Below are positions 1-10,207 of a stretch of DNA of 64,000 bases, one piece after another. Positions within the stretch are counted from its first letter, which is position 1. Each line of letters starts with the position of its first letter. The notes under the pieces were generated by a model. It searched no databases. It saw only the letters and a list, made by a program, of their open reading frames with translations, and was not told where the DNA came from. Made by a program: the position numbers and the translations under genes. Source of the DNA: Lachnospiraceae bacterium 28-4. GTDB taxonomy: Bacteria > Bacillota > Clostridia > Lachnospirales > Lachnospiraceae. The stretch is taken from positions 1,129,540 to 1,193,539 of the forward strand of contig KE159598.1 of the NCBI GenBank assembly GCA_000403275.2, written 5' to 3'.

Positions 1-493
1 TCTCTTCGCCTTTTTCCGCCAGCATATAGAGAAGTTTTTCCAGCTGTTTTTTCGTCCTTTCATGCATTGGAACCCGCTCTTTCCCCGAAAGGTAATATTC
101 CAGCGGACAGTTGTCCGTATATGCATCTTTCTTATATACCTTGCTTGCCGCAATACGATCCATCAGCATTTCCACCACATAGCGCCGGGGCATCGGGGCA
201 GGAGCCATGCCTCCAGGAATGTTTTTGGAGCTATAGTCGATCCAATATTCGTAATGATGCTTATTTCTTCCCTTATGGTGGAGCCATGAACTGGAATAAC
301 CGATCTCTTCTCTCTCCGCATTGTTCGGACTTCGGTTTCCCTGATAATACTTTGCGCCTACCAAAAATTCCGTCGGACTGTATTTAGATATGTCATGCAT
401 GATTCCCTGGTAATAAAGGCCAACGCGAAAACAGCCTTTCATGACAAGATATTTATGGTAAGTAATTGTTTTAAAATGCTTCCAAGCCTTCAT
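1..493 (-). CDS. DUF5662 family protein (3' end outside window)
   Basis: The gene starts at the ATG complementary to 491-493 and runs off the left edge, so its C-terminus is not visible. Conceptual translation begins MKAWKHFKTITYHKYLVMKG and continues with IMHDISKYSPTEF, NRSPNNAEREE, LHHKGRNKHHYEYW and DRIAASKVY. This His/Asp-rich pattern matches the DUF5662 proteins common in Lachnospiraceae, whose function is unknown; the HD-type spacing of His and Asp hints at metal binding, which is inference. Its start lies 3 bp beyond the stop of the GH13-like gene, so the two are probably cotranscribed. The ribosome site must lie inside that upstream gene and looks weak. Confidence 0.75.
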   Translation of the reverse strand, partial: MKAWKHFKTITYHKYLVMKGCFRVGLYYQGIMHDISKYSPTEFLVGAKYYQGNRSPNNAEREEIGYSSSWLHHKGRNKHHYEYWIDYSSKNIPGGMAPAPMPRRYVVEMLMDRIAASKVYKKDAYTDNCPLEYYLSGKERVPMHERTKKQLEKLLYMLAEKGEE

Positions 494-496
494 TTT

Positions 497-2398
497 CTAA
501 AAAGCGCTTTTTTCATATTGGGGTTTACTGTTCTGCGCGCCTTCCTCCTGTTTTGATATATAGATACGGATCGTACGGGAAGCCACCTCCACATGCTGCT
601 CCTTTTCGGCTTCTCCGCTGATCTTAATGCCATCCCCGGAACCGGTATCTGCCAGGAGATGCCACTCCATACCCTTCGGAAGTTTCGGAAGAGCGAATGT
701 GTGTGGGATCCAATGCATATTATATGCAATATAAAAGAAATCATCTTCCCGGCCTTTTCTGTCTCTGGCATAGCAGCCACAATACATCGCTCCCGCATGG
801 CGACTGTAATAATCCAGTTCCGGCCGCCACGCTTCCGCGCCATGGTAGGACAGATCCGGATAGCCGCATCCGGTATAATCCAGCACTTTCAGTTCATTCG
901 GGCAATGCAGGATAGGATGTTCTTTTTTCAGCCGGATGAGGTCTTTGATATAAGAAAAGATTTCCTCTCCCGAACCGTTTCTATTCCACTTGATCCAGCC
1001 CGTTTCATTATCCTGGCAATAGGGATTGTTATTCCCAAATCTGGTGTTGCAGAATTCGTCCCCGCTATAGATCAGAGGGGTTCCCTGTGCCATAAAAAGC
1101 ATGGTCAAAGCGTTTTTCATTTGCCGTCTGCGCAGCTCCACGATAGCTTTCTTGCGGCTGGCGCCCTCACAGCCGCAGTTCCATGTGGCATTGCAGTCAT
1201 CGCCGTCCGCATTATTTTCACCGTTGGCCTCGTTATGTTTCTTTTCATAGGCCACCATGTCCGCCAATGTAAATCCGTAGTAGTTTGTCATGTAATTGAC
1301 AACTCCATGCTGTTTTGGATTTTTTCTCTGCAACTCCAGGAAAAGCCCCAGCATATTGTCGTCTCCTTTTAGAAAACGCCGCGCCGCATACATATAATCA
1401 TCCGAATAAGAAGCCAGATTGCGGAATTTGGGCGTTTCATTTTCTTCGTAAATCTGTGAATAGGGAAAATCATAATAAAAAAGCTTGGTATCCGTCAAAA
1501 GCGGTTCCGTGCCGATCATATGGAGAGGAATGTGTTCTCCTTTTAAATGCACTCCGTCAATATGATATTCCAGCACCCAATATTTTACCACGTCCAAAAT
1601 CAGGCCCTGCTTAATATGGCTGGGAAAATAGAACTGCATGATCACCTCTATTTGATTGGCATGCAACGCTTTTACCATATCTTTAAACTCGGCTGCCGCA
1701 TCCCTATCCGCGCTGAAGGCAGATTTGGGCGAAAAATAAAAGCCTTCCTGATATCCCCAGCAATTATATTTTGAAGGCTGATCTTTTGGCAGCATAAATT
1801 GTCCGCGAACCTCATCAATCGTCATGGGAACGGTTTTCGGTTTTTCCGCTTCGTTAAATTCATAAGCGGGCATCAGTTCCAGCGCGGTAATTCCCAGTCC
1901 CTTCAGATGAGGAATTTTTTCAACGATTCCTTTAAAAGTTCCTTTATGAATTGCGCCGGAAGATTTGTGCTTTGTAAAAGCTCTCACATTAAGGCAATAA
2001 AGTATGCTGTCTTCATAAGGAATTTTTAATGGCTTATCATTTTCCCATAGATAATCCACCGGCAAGAATCCGCCTTTTAACAAATTGTCCGGTTTCCCCC
2101 ACTTCTCATGCCCATGGATCACCTTTGCATAGGGATCGGTAAAGACCTTGTCCCCGTCATAAAAATTATATGCGTAACGGCCGGTATCCAAATCCTTGAC
2201 CGCCATGCTGTAAATAGAACCGAATTTATTTTGTATGCCAAAGGGAATTCTTTTTTCTCTTCCCGTCTTTTTATCATACAAAATAATTCCGCAATCCCTG
2301 CCTTCTTTCATAACTACAGAAAAATAAGTACAATCAGATTCTGTCGTTACGCCTAACGGATATGGTTTATTGCCCTGCCTGCTGTCAACTGTGTACAT
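497..2398 (-). CDS. GH13 glycogen-debranching-like protein, apparently catalytically dead
   Basis: The 633-residue product starts at MYTVDSRQGNKPYPLG, preceded by a GGGGG ribosome site; the longer frame back to 2470 would begin inside the promoter. It has an N-terminal isoamylase/GlgX-type beta-sandwich followed by a GH13 barrel. The GlgX signatures KHNEANGENN and NNNPYCQDNETGW are well kept. The three catalytic positions look replaced: the nucleophile region reads HIDGVHLKGE (Lys where FRFD has Asp), the acid/base region reads TKLFYYDFP (Tyr for Glu), and the third region reads NYYGFTL instead of AHDGFTL. GlgX enzymes remove alpha-1,6 branches from glycogen; this paralogue more plausibly binds alpha-glucan or has a scaffold or regulatory role (inference). 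It is transcribed divergently from the DUF1292 gene. Confidence 0.85.
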   Translation of the reverse strand: MYTVDSRQGNKPYPLGVTTESDCTYFSVVMKEGRDCGIILYDKKTGREKRIPFGIQNKFGSIYSMAVKDLDTGRYAYNFYDGDKVFTDPYAKVIHGHEKWGKPDNLLKGGFLPVDYLWENDKPLKIPYEDSILYCLNVRAFTKHKSSGAIHKGTFKGIVEKIPHLKGLGITALELMPAYEFNEAEKPKTVPMTIDEVRGQFMLPKDQPSKYNCWGYQEGFYFSPKSAFSADRDAAAEFKDMVKALHANQIEVIMQFYFPSHIKQGLILDVVKYWVLEYHIDGVHLKGEHIPLHMIGTEPLLTDTKLFYYDFPYSQIYEENETPKFRNLASYSDDYMYAARRFLKGDDNMLGLFLELQRKNPKQHGVVNYMTNYYGFTLADMVAYEKKHNEANGENNADGDDCNATWNCGCEGASRKKAIVELRRRQMKNALTMLFMAQGTPLIYSGDEFCNTRFGNNNPYCQDNETGWIKWNRNGSGEEIFSYIKDLIRLKKEHPILHCPNELKVLDYTGCGYPDLSYHGAEAWRPELDYYSRHAGAMYCGCYARDRKGREDDFFYIAYNMHWIPHTFALPKLPKGMEWHLLADTGSGDGIKISGEAEKEQHVEVASRTIRIYISKQEEGAQNSKPQYEKSAF

Positions 2399-2460
2399 AT
2401 CAAACCCCCATTCCTGCTTTTCATCCGTTATTCTTTTGTTGAAAATTATTGTAGGTTTAT

Positions 2461-2491
2461 AGTATAACATAAAAATTTTTTCCTGTGTAAA
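2461..2491 (-). promoter_or_regulatory. Candidate sigma-A promoter for the GH13-like gene
   Basis: On the minus strand a TTTACA-like -35 box (2486-2491) and a TATACT -10 box (2461-2466) are separated by 19 bp, or 18 bp if the -35 is read as TTACAC. The -10 box overlaps the alternative upstream start codon at 2470, which supports the downstream start at 2398. Confidence 0.5.
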
Positions 2492-2516
2492 CTTATTGGA
2501 TATAAATGAAAAAATA

Positions 2517-2545
2517 TTGATAATTTTTACTTTTATTAGTACAAT
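2517..2545 (+). promoter_or_regulatory. Sigma-A promoter for the DUF1292 gene
   Basis: TTGATA (2517-2522) and TACAAT (2540-2545) are separated by exactly 17 bp. The predicted transcript start near 2552 lies downstream of the in-frame start at 2496, so translation must begin at the ATG at 2598, which has an AAAGGAG ribosome site. Confidence 0.65.
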
Positions 2546-2597
2546 AGAGGTGTATTTACAACAGTATATGGATGAATGCTACAAGAAAGGAGTTTTT

Positions 2598-2936
2598 ATG
2601 AAAGATTTTGACACAAATGCCAAACCCGGCAATGAAGAAGATGAAGAAATGATGGTAGAACTGGATCTGGACGATGGATCACATGTAGTCTGCGCGGTCA
2701 TTACGATTCTGGAATGCCGGAAAAAAGACTATATTGTTTTGCTTCCCTTAGATGAAAACGGGGAAAATAACGACGGGGAAGTATGGTTTTATCGTTATTA
2801 TGAAGATGAAAACGATACCAATGCGGAACCAGTGCTGGAATATATTGAAGATGATGAGGAATATGAGATGGTGGCGGAAGCTTTCGATGAATACCTTGAT
2901 AATGAAGAGTTCGATGAACTTATGGATGAATCATAA
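2598..2936 (+). CDS. DUF1292 domain protein
   Basis: This 112-residue, very acidic cytosolic protein starts at MKDFDTNAKPG, 7 bases after AAAGGAG. The core VELDLDDGSHVVCAVITILE, then DYIVLLPL, then GEVWFYRYYED, matches the DUF1292 family of small beta-sheet proteins found throughout Clostridia. The function is unknown. The C-terminal third is almost all Asp and Glu. It is monocistronic from its own promoter, and its last 17 bp overlap the 3' end of the convergent helicase gene, so there is no room for a dedicated terminator between them. Confidence 0.85.
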   Translation: MKDFDTNAKPGNEEDEEMMVELDLDDGSHVVCAVITILECRKKDYIVLLPLDENGENNDGEVWFYRYYEDENDTNAEPVLEYIEDDEEYEMVAEAFDEYLDNEEFDELMDES

Positions 2937-4830
2937 CGTGATTGGATGATCTTAGCTTATCAAGAAAGTACGACGGCCGGCCGGAACAAAGGATCTCCAG
3001 CTGCTCTTTGGCTCTTGTCATGGCAACGTACAGGAGCCGTCGTTCCTCTTCGATCTGTTGCGCGGATACCGCTTTATTATGGGGGATTATTTTTTCATTC
3101 ACATCGGGAATAAATACTTTATCATATTCCAGCCCTTTCGAACCGTGCATAGTGATTAGATGGACACCGTTTCTTTTTTTGCTCTCGTCTTCCGTATTCC
3201 TTTGCTGTGGGGAATTTGCAGCTTCGTTCTCATCTTCGGCAGACTGCCATTCATCCAAAGATGCAAGATTACGATAGCTTTCCTGTATGCAGTCCGCAAT
3301 TTCCATCCAGGTCTCGGAACCTTCTTTTTTTTCGCTTAAAAAAGAATCATATCCTATATTTTTTCTGATATAATCCACTGCCAGATATGGCCTTAGCGTC
3401 GATATTCGTTTCAAATCCACAAACAATTTTTGAATTTTTTTCTGCATATAAGGTCTGTCCCGATAATATTCCAAAAGATCCGATTCCGATACTATATGGC
3501 TGGAAAGAGCTTCCCTGTGGATATAACGGCACGGTTTGTTCATAATCCGCAGAAAATCTTCCCGTGTGCCCGCCTTGCCAGCCGCAAGATGCGAGGCAGT
3601 CTGCTTTGCAAATCGCAAATATGCGGACAGGTCTTTGGATACGGGATGTTCTTTCAGGCAGCCGGTTTTTCCCTGTATATGAAAGGGAATGCCGTGCCGG
3701 AATAAAACTTTCGATAATCCGGCGGCCTGAGCATTGGTACGGGAAATAACTGCCGTTTTTTCCAGATTTTCCGGTTTGATTTTTTTTAATTCTTCCACGA
3801 TGTAACCTTCCTCTTCTTCTTTGGAGGAAAACAGGTGAAGCTTTACTTTTTCCCCGCCCTGTTTTTCAGCCTGAAGATTTTTTGCAAAGCGTTCCCGGTT
3901 ATCTTCGATTAAAAGGGACGATGCCCTGACGATCTCTTCCCTGCACCGGTAATTTTTATTCAGCACAATTTGCTCCGCCGTCGGATAATCCCGTGCAAAC
4001 TGCTTCATAATCCCGGGCCCCGCCCCCCGAAACCCATAAATGGACTGATCGTCATCGCCCACGATAAACAAATTGTTTTCCGGCGCGGCCAAATTCCGTA
4101 AAATCTTATATTGGAGCGGGCTGATATCCTGGAATTCATCGACCAGAATATGGGAAAAACGTTTCTGCCAGCAAAATAACAGATCTTTATCCGTTGCTAA
4201 CGCCTTGTCGCACAGAATGATCATGTCATCAAAATCAAGTTTGCGGTTCTCTCTCATAATCCTGTTGTATTCTTCATAGATATACGGAAAATATTTTTCC
4301 ATAAGATCGTCTTCTTCCGTGTCAGTCTCAGTGGGAAGGCCGACCGAATAAAGTTCTTGTTTTTGGGGATCATCACTGTTTTTCAATCTGCTCATTTCAT
4401 GGAAAAGTTTGCCGAACGTATCATCGTCCGCATCTTCTATGCGGCACATGGAAAGGCAGTGTTTCATATATTCCTTTTTTTCTTTGGGAGATATGAGAAG
4501 CCAGTTCCTGGTCTTACCGCCGGATCTTAAGATCTGGTAGTAAACGGCATGAAAAGTTCCGAAAGAAACGGAGGAATATCCGTTCATCGTCAAACGGGCA
4601 AATCTTTCTTTCATTTCCAATGCGGCAGCTTTTGTGAAAGTGATAACGAGAATGCGGTCGGGAGATATTCCGTGATGACAGATTAGATGGCGGATTCGCC
4701 GGATCATCAGATAAGTTTTGCCCGCTCCCGGGCCGGCGAGTACCTGCATGGGCCCGGAAGCGTGTATAATAGCCCTTTTTTGGGCCGGGGAAGCTTCCCC
4801 GGTTATTTGTTGACATAAGTTGTTCTTCAT
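2920..4830 (-). CDS. UvrD/PcrA-like superfamily 1 DNA helicase
   Basis: The 636-residue protein has the ordered SF1A motifs: Walker [11 protein letters not shown] near residue 33, Walker [10 protein letters not shown] near 230, [31 protein letters not shown] near 560 and [14 protein letters not shown] near 605. These define an ATP-dependent 3'-5' helicase that acts in repair and removes replication obstacles. At 636 residues it is shorter than typical PcrA (about 720-750) because the C-terminal extension that binds RNA polymerase is missing, so it may be a secondary paralogue rather than the main PcrA. Its ATG overlaps the gltX stop by 4 bp, giving translational coupling in a hydrogenase-gltX-helicase operon. 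Confidence 0.85.
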   Translation of the reverse strand: MKNNLCQQITGEASPAQKRAIIHASGPMQVLAGPGAGKTYLMIRRIRHLICHHGISPDRILVITFTKAAALEMKERFARLTMNGYSSVSFGTFHAVYYQILRSGGKTRNWLLISPKEKKEYMKHCLSMCRIEDADDDTFGKLFHEMSRLKNSDDPQKQELYSVGLPTETDTEEDDLMEKYFPYIYEEYNRIMRENRKLDFDDMIILCDKALATDKDLLFCWQKRFSHILVDEFQDISPLQYKILRNLAAPENNLFIVGDDDQSIYGFRGAGPGIMKQFARDYPTAEQIVLNKNYRCREEIVRASSLLIEDNRERFAKNLQAEKQGGEKVKLHLFSSKEEEEGYIVEELKKIKPENLEKTAVISRTNAQAAGLSKVLFRHGIPFHIQGKTGCLKEHPVSKDLSAYLRFAKQTASHLAAGKAGTREDFLRIMNKPCRYIHREALSSHIVSESDLLEYYRDRPYMQKKIQKLFVDLKRISTLRPYLAVDYIRKNIGYDSFLSEKKEGSETWMEIADCIQESYRNLASLDEWQSAEDENEAANSPQQRNTEDESKKRNGVHLITMHGSKGLEYDKVFIPDVNEKIIPHNKAVSAQQIEEERRLLYVAMTRAKEQLEILCSGRPSYFLDKLRSSNHVMIHP

Positions 4831-6296
4831 TCGCTTTTGTGCGCTGCCTCCTTTAATAAGGCTATGCCCTTGCGAATACGGGACAGTGACTCTTCCTTAC
4901 CCAGAACTTCCATGATTTCGGTCGCACCTGCCGGCGTCATTTGTTTGCCGGATACGGCTGTCCTGACCGGCCACATGGCATAACCATTTTTACAGCCCTT
5001 TTTCTCCACATAGGAAAGGAGCATTTGATACAGGGAATCGTTGTCGAAAGCTTCCTGGTTTTCTATGACGGGAAGAAGCTCTTCCAGAACTTCGAGGGAA
5101 GACTCCGCCGTTGTTTTCATTTTTTTATGGGTATACATAGCCGTATCGTAATCGGGAAGTTCGCGGAAAAAGTCCACCATGTCCTTGATATCGGGAAAAA
5201 CTTCGATTCTTGTTTTTACCATTTCCGCTATTTTCTTAAGATCCAGATCTTTGCCGACCGCTTCTTCCAGATAAGGCTCTGCCATGGAATAAAAGGTATC
5301 AAAATCCATAGCTTTCATATATTCCCCATTCATCCATTTTAATTTCGTATAATCAAATACTGCCGGAGACTTGGAGATATGATGATAATCAAAAGCCTTT
5401 GTCAATTCTTCTAAAGTGAAGATTTCATCGTTTCCTTCCGGACTCCATCCTAAAAGGGCTACAAAATTAACAACAGCTTCGGATAAAAATCCCTGCTCGA
5501 TCAAATCTTCATAGGAAGAGTGGCCGCAACGCTTGGATAATTTATGGTGTTCCTCATCCGTGATCAAAGGGCAATGGACATAGGTAGGAACCTCCCATCC
5601 AAAAGCTTCATACAAACGGTTATATTTGGGCGAGGAGGACAGGTATTCATTCCCCCTTACCACATGAGTGATTCCCATCAGATGGTCATCCACCACATTC
5701 GCAAAATTATAAGTGGGATAGCCGTCGGATTTGATGAGTATCATATCGTCCAATTCTCCATTGTCCACCGTAATATCCCCGTAGATTTCGTCCTGGAAAG
5801 TCGTCGTTCCTTCCGTCGGATTGTTCTGGCGGATCACATAGGGTATGCCTGAAAGCAGTTTTGCTTCTATTTCTTCTTTCGGCAAGTGTAAACAATGTTT
5901 GTCATATACATTGATTTCTTTCCCCGCTATGATACGGTTTAAAGATGCCAGCCTTTCTTTATCGCAGAAACAATAATAAGCCTCTCCTTTATCGATCAAC
6001 TGTTTCGCATATTCCAGATAGACGCCCTTCGCCTGGCGTTCGCTCTGCACGTAAGGTCCTGCGCCTTTATCCTTATCCGGTCCTTCGTCATGAATCAAGC
6101 CTGTCTTTTCCAAGGTGCGGTAAATGATCTCCACCGCCCCTTCCACATAACGTTCCTGATCCGTGTCTTCTATGCGCAGTATAAAATCCCCGCCTTCATG
6201 TTTTGCAATTAAATAAGCGTAAAGAGCGGTTCTTAAATTGCCCACATGCATCCGTCCGGTAGGGCTTGGGGCATATCTTGTCCTTATTTTTGTCAT
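4827..6296 (-). CDS. gltX: Glutamyl-tRNA synthetase
   Basis: The 489-residue class I aminoacyl-tRNA synthetase charges tRNA-Glu, and probably also tRNA-Gln in organisms using GatCAB. The ATP-binding HIGH-type signature appears as [10 protein letters not shown] (residues 11-20) and the KMSKS-type loop as HHKLSKRCG near residue 255; [15 protein letters not shown] is the canonical glutamate-site region. Length is normal for bacterial GluRS. It begins 2 bp after the hydrogenase stop and overlaps the helicase start by 4 bp, so the three genes form one transcription unit. No leader regulatory RNA can fit before it. Confidence 0.97.
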   Translation of the reverse strand: MTKIRTRYAPSPTGRMHVGNLRTALYAYLIAKHEGGDFILRIEDTDQERYVEGAVEIIYRTLEKTGLIHDEGPDKDKGAGPYVQSERQAKGVYLEYAKQLIDKGEAYYCFCDKERLASLNRIIAGKEINVYDKHCLHLPKEEIEAKLLSGIPYVIRQNNPTEGTTTFQDEIYGDITVDNGELDDMILIKSDGYPTYNFANVVDDHLMGITHVVRGNEYLSSSPKYNRLYEAFGWEVPTYVHCPLITDEEHHKLSKRCGHSSYEDLIEQGFLSEAVVNFVALLGWSPEGNDEIFTLEELTKAFDYHHISKSPAVFDYTKLKWMNGEYMKAMDFDTFYSMAEPYLEEAVGKDLDLKKIAEMVKTRIEVFPDIKDMVDFFRELPDYDTAMYTHKKMKTTAESSLEVLEELLPVIENQEAFDNDSLYQMLLSYVEKKGCKNGYAMWPVRTAVSGKQMTPAGATEIMEVLGKEESLSRIRKGIALLKEAAHKSE

Positions 6297-6298
6297 TT

Positions 6299-7795
6299 TT
6301 ATTCCATTCCTTTCCCCGGTTCCATATCAGGTATTTTTTTCGCGGCGGCCGCCTTAAATCCGGCAACTTCCTTTGACGCCTGAAGGACAGGAATATTCGT
6401 TCCTGCTCCGGCCACACATCCTCCCGGACATGCCATTCCTTCGATCAGACAGCCGTTTTTCTTTCCTGCCTTGGCCAACATAAGGATTTTCCGGCATTCC
6501 GCAAGGCTTTCCGCATGTTCTATATTGACATCCACATCGGGATAATATTCCCTAATGCATTCTTCAATGGCATTGGCAACGCCGCCGGCCACCCCGTATC
6601 CTCTTCCGGCTCCGGTAGCATCCTCCATCTTCGCCGTTGGCTGGATATTGTCTAACTGGATGCCCTTTGCCTCAAACATTCCTGCCAGTTCTTCAAACGT
6701 AATGACGAAATCAACATCGGAGCGAATCGTCCTGCGCGAAGCTTCCAGTTTTTTCGAAGCGCAAGGCCCGATGAATACAACGCTGGCATCCGGATGATCC
6801 TCTTTGATCTTGCGGGCGGTAGCCACCATTGGGGTCAGCGCATTGGATATCTTGTCGATCGTTTCCGGGAAAAATTTCTTAGCGAGCATCGACCATGATG
6901 GGCAACAGGAAGTCAGTAAAAAAGGAAGTTCTTTGGAAGCAACCGCATGAACATAATGCTCCGCTTCCGCCATCGCGCCCATATCGGCACCGATTGCTGT
7001 CTCATAGATATCAAAAAATCCCAGCTCTTTTAAAGCCGTTTTTATCATATCCGGTGTTACTCCCTTTCCAAACTGCCCCACGAACGCAGGAGCAACCTGG
7101 GCGATAATCTTCCTGCCCGACTGCATGGCACGGATCAGCTGGAAAATCTGGGATTTGTCCGCAATCGCGCCAAAGGGACAGTTTACCATGCATTGTCCGC
7201 AGGATACACACAGATCCGTGTCGATTACTGCTCTGTCTTTTGCGTCGTTTTTAATGGCATTTACCCCACAGGCAGAAAGGCAGGGCCTTACCTGGTGGGA
7301 AATTGCATCGTAAGGGCAGACGGTTTTGCATTTTCCGCACTTAATGCATTTGTCCTGATCAATGATGGATTTGCCGTCCTTCATGGAAATAGCTCCCCTG
7401 GGGCATACTTCCCGGCAGGGATGAGCCACGCAGCCCATGCATTTATCGGTCACTTCATAACGATTTTCCGGACAGGCATTGCATGCGGAAGGAATAACCT
7501 GCATCAGCGGCGGTTCATAATATTTTTCATCGATATCGCTCTCCGCCAGTCCCTGTGTGACATGCACCGGCATGTTTTCCGGCCGCAGCGAAAGTCCCAT
7601 TGCAAGGCGGATGCGCTCCCGGACAATCGCTCGTTCTCTGTAAATATTCCCGTATTGGGACTCATCATAGTCTACGATCTTATAAGGCAACGCTTCTACA
7701 TCATTAATCAGATCTTCCGAAGTATAAGCGAGATTGGCTACTTCTTTAAAAACACGTCTGCGTATTTTACGGACCTGTGTGTCGATACCTCTCAT
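6299..7795 (-). CDS. Monomeric [FeFe]-hydrogenase with N-terminal 4Fe-4S clusters
   Basis: The start chosen is [10 protein letters not shown] at 7795, preceded by AGGAGAG; the frame back to 7852 lacks a ribosome site. The roughly 498-residue protein has cysteine groups [34 protein letters not shown] and [12 protein letters not shown] for several 4Fe-4S clusters, then the H-cluster loops [17 protein letters not shown] and [14 protein letters not shown]. It should interconvert protons and H2 with a ferredoxin-type partner in the cytosol during fermentation. The L2 loop differs from the usual MPCTAKKFE of bifurcating and ferredoxin-type enzymes and resembles group B hydrogenases, which are poorly characterised (subgroup is inference). 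It is the first gene of the operon with gltX. Confidence 0.9.
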   Translation of the reverse strand: MRGIDTQVRKIRRRVFKEVANLAYTSEDLINDVEALPYKIVDYDESQYGNIYRERAIVRERIRLAMGLSLRPENMPVHVTQGLAESDIDEKYYEPPLMQVIPSACNACPENRYEVTDKCMGCVAHPCREVCPRGAISMKDGKSIIDQDKCIKCGKCKTVCPYDAISHQVRPCLSACGVNAIKNDAKDRAVIDTDLCVSCGQCMVNCPFGAIADKSQIFQLIRAMQSGRKIIAQVAPAFVGQFGKGVTPDMIKTALKELGFFDIYETAIGADMGAMAEAEHYVHAVASKELPFLLTSCCPSWSMLAKKFFPETIDKISNALTPMVATARKIKEDHPDASVVFIGPCASKKLEASRRTIRSDVDFVITFEELAGMFEAKGIQLDNIQPTAKMEDATGAGRGYGVAGGVANAIEECIREYYPDVDVNIEHAESLAECRKILMLAKAGKKNGCLIEGMACPGGCVAGAGTNIPVLQASKEVAGFKAAAAKKIPDMEPGKGME

Positions 7796-8039
7796 TCTTC
7801 TCTCCTCTTTCATCGAAAACTTATATGGCCATACTACGTACCAAATAGGCATTCCCTAACTTTGTTAATAATTTATCATTGCGCTATCTACTATTTTTAC
7901 ATAAATGGAGCAAGAAATCAAGGTATTTTATTGTGAATCGGGAGGAAAAAGGCTGGAATCCTTAAGGCCGTTCTTTCCAAGCGGCTTAGGGGGTGGCGAT
8001 TCGGGGCCGTGGGACGGCAATGGGGATGGGTTTCCTTCT
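7796..8039. other. Intergenic leader region of the hydrogenase operon
   Basis: No gene was found here. The right part (about 7960-8039) is unusually G-rich on the plus strand, with runs of 3-5 G, and abuts repeat copy 1. The left part is AT-rich and must hold the hydrogenase promoter, but no convincing -35/-10 pair could be fixed. Confidence 0.4.
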
Positions 8040-8192
8040 GTTGCGTACAATCAGCAATTTCACTTATGAAATGGTCGATCATTAAGGGGGGAAACCGCAC
8101 GGATGCGGTTTTAGGAAGCTTAGGATACGATGTCCGTTGCTTCCGCCCCCGCTCGGTTTGATGTCATTTCCCCATTTCATTAGTGAAATCTG
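8040..8192 (+). repeat. Structured intergenic repeat, family A copy 1
   Basis: This roughly 150-bp unit is about 80% identical by eye to 37885-38035. It begins with GTTGCGTACAATCAGC and is bounded by the palindromes ATTTCACTTATGAAAT and ATTTCATTAGTGAAAT, which can also pair with each other. Inside are three stems: AAACCGC/GCGGTTT (8092-8098 with 8105-8111), GGAAGC/GCTTCC (8114-8119 with 8139-8144) and GGATA/TGTCC (8123-8127 with 8131-8135). All three are kept in the second copy through compensatory changes. The right palindrome encodes the last FeoB residues and its stop codon. Confidence 0.8.
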
Positions 8193-10207
8193 AAAAACAG
8201 GCTTCCCGTTTGAAATATGAGAACGGAAACCATCCATGCAAATAGCAGCTGAAAGGCGATCATTCCTGATGTAAATTTCCATGAGCCGCTTTCTTTTTTT
8301 ATAGTAGCTACCGTCGCGATGCAAGGAACGTAAAGCAGACAGAAAATCATAAGGCTGAAAGCGTTTAACGGCCCGAAACCGGGACTGGCGTTTTGGATGT
8401 TTTGTATAATCGTCTGCATTCCTGCCTGGGAATTGGCATTCGTTACTCCGAATAAAACGGCGAAACTGGAAACGACGACTTCTTTTGCCGAAATTCCCGA
8501 TATGAGCGCTACGACGATCTGCCACATGCCAAGGCCCGCAGGGGCAAGAACGGGTACTAGAAATCTTCCGATAGATGCGCCGAAACTGTTGGCCGGGTCT
8601 TCTACCATTCCACCGATGCCGAAATTCAATACAAACCAAATGATAATGGAGGCAACAAATATGGTAGTTCCTGCTTTGGACAGATAATCTTTCAGTTTGT
8701 TCCATACATAAATCCGAATGGTTCTTGGATTGGGCCGTTTGTATTCCGGCAGTTCAATCAGAAGAGAGTTATTCTCCTGCTCTTTTTCCATCTTATGTAT
8801 GATCTTTGCTACAAGTATAGCAATCGCCATCCCGATGACATACATGGAAAAAGCGACGATGGCCGCATAATCCCCAAAGAACATATCGGAAAACAGTACA
8901 TAAATTGGCAGACGTGCGGAACAGGACATAAAGGGAGTGACAATCATTGTTTTTTTTCTGTCATGTTCTGTTTCCAGGGCGCGGGTTGCCATAATAGCAG
9001 GAACCGTGCATCCAAAGCCAAGTATCATAGGCAGAAATGCTTTGCCGGAGAGTCCGACTTTCCCCATCATATGATCCATGACATATGCTACTCTAGACAT
9101 ATAGCCGCTGTCTTCCAAAATAGCGAGGGCCAGAAACAAAATAAAAATATTGGGTATAAAAGTAAGTATCCCTCCCACTCCGGCAATAATGCCGTCCACT
9201 ATCAAGGACTGCATCCATCCGGAAACATGAATAATGGTAAGGAGATGAGTTGTGCCGTTCGATAATTTGTCCAGACCGATTTCGAAAAATCCTTTCAGGA
9301 AATCGCCTACCACAAAAGTAAGAAAAAAAACAAATCCCATAATGAGAAGGAACATGGGAACGCCCCAAACGGGATGGGTAAGCAATGCATCGATTTTATC
9401 CGTCCGCTCTTTCTTTTTCTGTTTATAAAACAGGGTTTCATTTACAATATTTTCAATATAGGCGTATTTGGCCTGGATGATCTCTTTTTCATAGCTCCGG
9501 TCAACGACATTGGTAACAGAAATGGGATGCTCTTCCCACACTTCCTCATCTTCTTCCAACAGCTTAATAGCATGCCACCGCACGGAAGAATGGGTGGGAT
9601 AATGGGCCTGCATCATGACCTCCAGCTTGGCGAGTTTATGTTCGATCTCATCCCCATAATAAAGAACATTACCTTTAGAACCCTCCTCATAATGATGAAC
9701 CACCGCATGAAGGAGGATATCCAGGCCGGTTCGCCTGGCGGCAGAAACAGGGACTACCGGAATGTCCCCGAGCAGTTCCGGCAGACGGTGAAGGTCGATC
9801 TCCATTCCCCGCTCCTCTACAATATCCATCATATTCAATGCCAGAACCATAGGCTTGCCAAGCTCCAGCAGCTGCATCGTAAGATACAGATTTCTTTCCA
9901 ACGAAGAAGCATCCACAATATTGACGATTACTTCGATATCATCATCCATCACGCATTGTCTTGTCACCTTCTCCTCGATCGTATAACAAGTTAGGGAATA
10001 AATACCGGGCGTATCTACAAGAGTCAGATGAAAGCCTTCATATTCGGCCTCACCCTCCATTTTTTCCACCGTGACCCCCGGCCAGTTGGCAACTTTTAGT
10101 TTAGAACCGGTAATGGCATTGAATAAAGTTGTTTTTCCACAGTTCGGATTTCCTACAAATGCTACATGTACCGTTTTATCTTTATCTATCATTTCCCTGT
10201 CAATCAT
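8180..10207 (-). CDS. feoB: Ferrous iron transporter FeoB
   Basis: The 675-residue protein is a GTPase-coupled inner-membrane Fe2+ importer. The N-terminal G domain shows GNPNCGKTTLFN (G1, near residue 18), VDTPGIYSL (G3) and NMMD (G4); the membrane part carries the FeoB gate motif GCTVPAIMATR near residue 405, with several hydrophobic segments from about residue 285 on. Translation starts at MIDREM with GGAGG inside the last feoA codons, and the start overlaps the feoA stop by 4 bp. The final residues FFRFH and the stop are supplied by the palindromic end of repeat copy 1, so insertion of the repeat probably reset the C-terminus. Confidence 0.96.
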   Translation of the reverse strand: MIDREMIDKDKTVHVAFVGNPNCGKTTLFNAITGSKLKVANWPGVTVEKMEGEAEYEGFHLTLVDTPGIYSLTCYTIEEKVTRQCVMDDDIEVIVNIVDASSLERNLYLTMQLLELGKPMVLALNMMDIVEERGMEIDLHRLPELLGDIPVVPVSAARRTGLDILLHAVVHHYEEGSKGNVLYYGDEIEHKLAKLEVMMQAHYPTHSSVRWHAIKLLEEDEEVWEEHPISVTNVVDRSYEKEIIQAKYAYIENIVNETLFYKQKKKERTDKIDALLTHPVWGVPMFLLIMGFVFFLTFVVGDFLKGFFEIGLDKLSNGTTHLLTIIHVSGWMQSLIVDGIIAGVGGILTFIPNIFILFLALAILEDSGYMSRVAYVMDHMMGKVGLSGKAFLPMILGFGCTVPAIMATRALETEHDRKKTMIVTPFMSCSARLPIYVLFSDMFFGDYAAIVAFSMYVIGMAIAILVAKIIHKMEKEQENNSLLIELPEYKRPNPRTIRIYVWNKLKDYLSKAGTTIFVASIIIWFVLNFGIGGMVEDPANSFGASIGRFLVPVLAPAGLGMWQIVVALISGISAKEVVVSSFAVLFGVTNANSQAGMQTIIQNIQNASPGFGPLNAFSLMIFCLLYVPCIATVATIKKESGSWKFTSGMIAFQLLFAWMVSVLIFQTGSLFFRFH

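Noticed and set aside
7193-7936. 247-residue plus-strand ORF opposite the hydrogenase gene
   Set aside because: It is antisense to a clear [FeFe]-hydrogenase and has no independent support.
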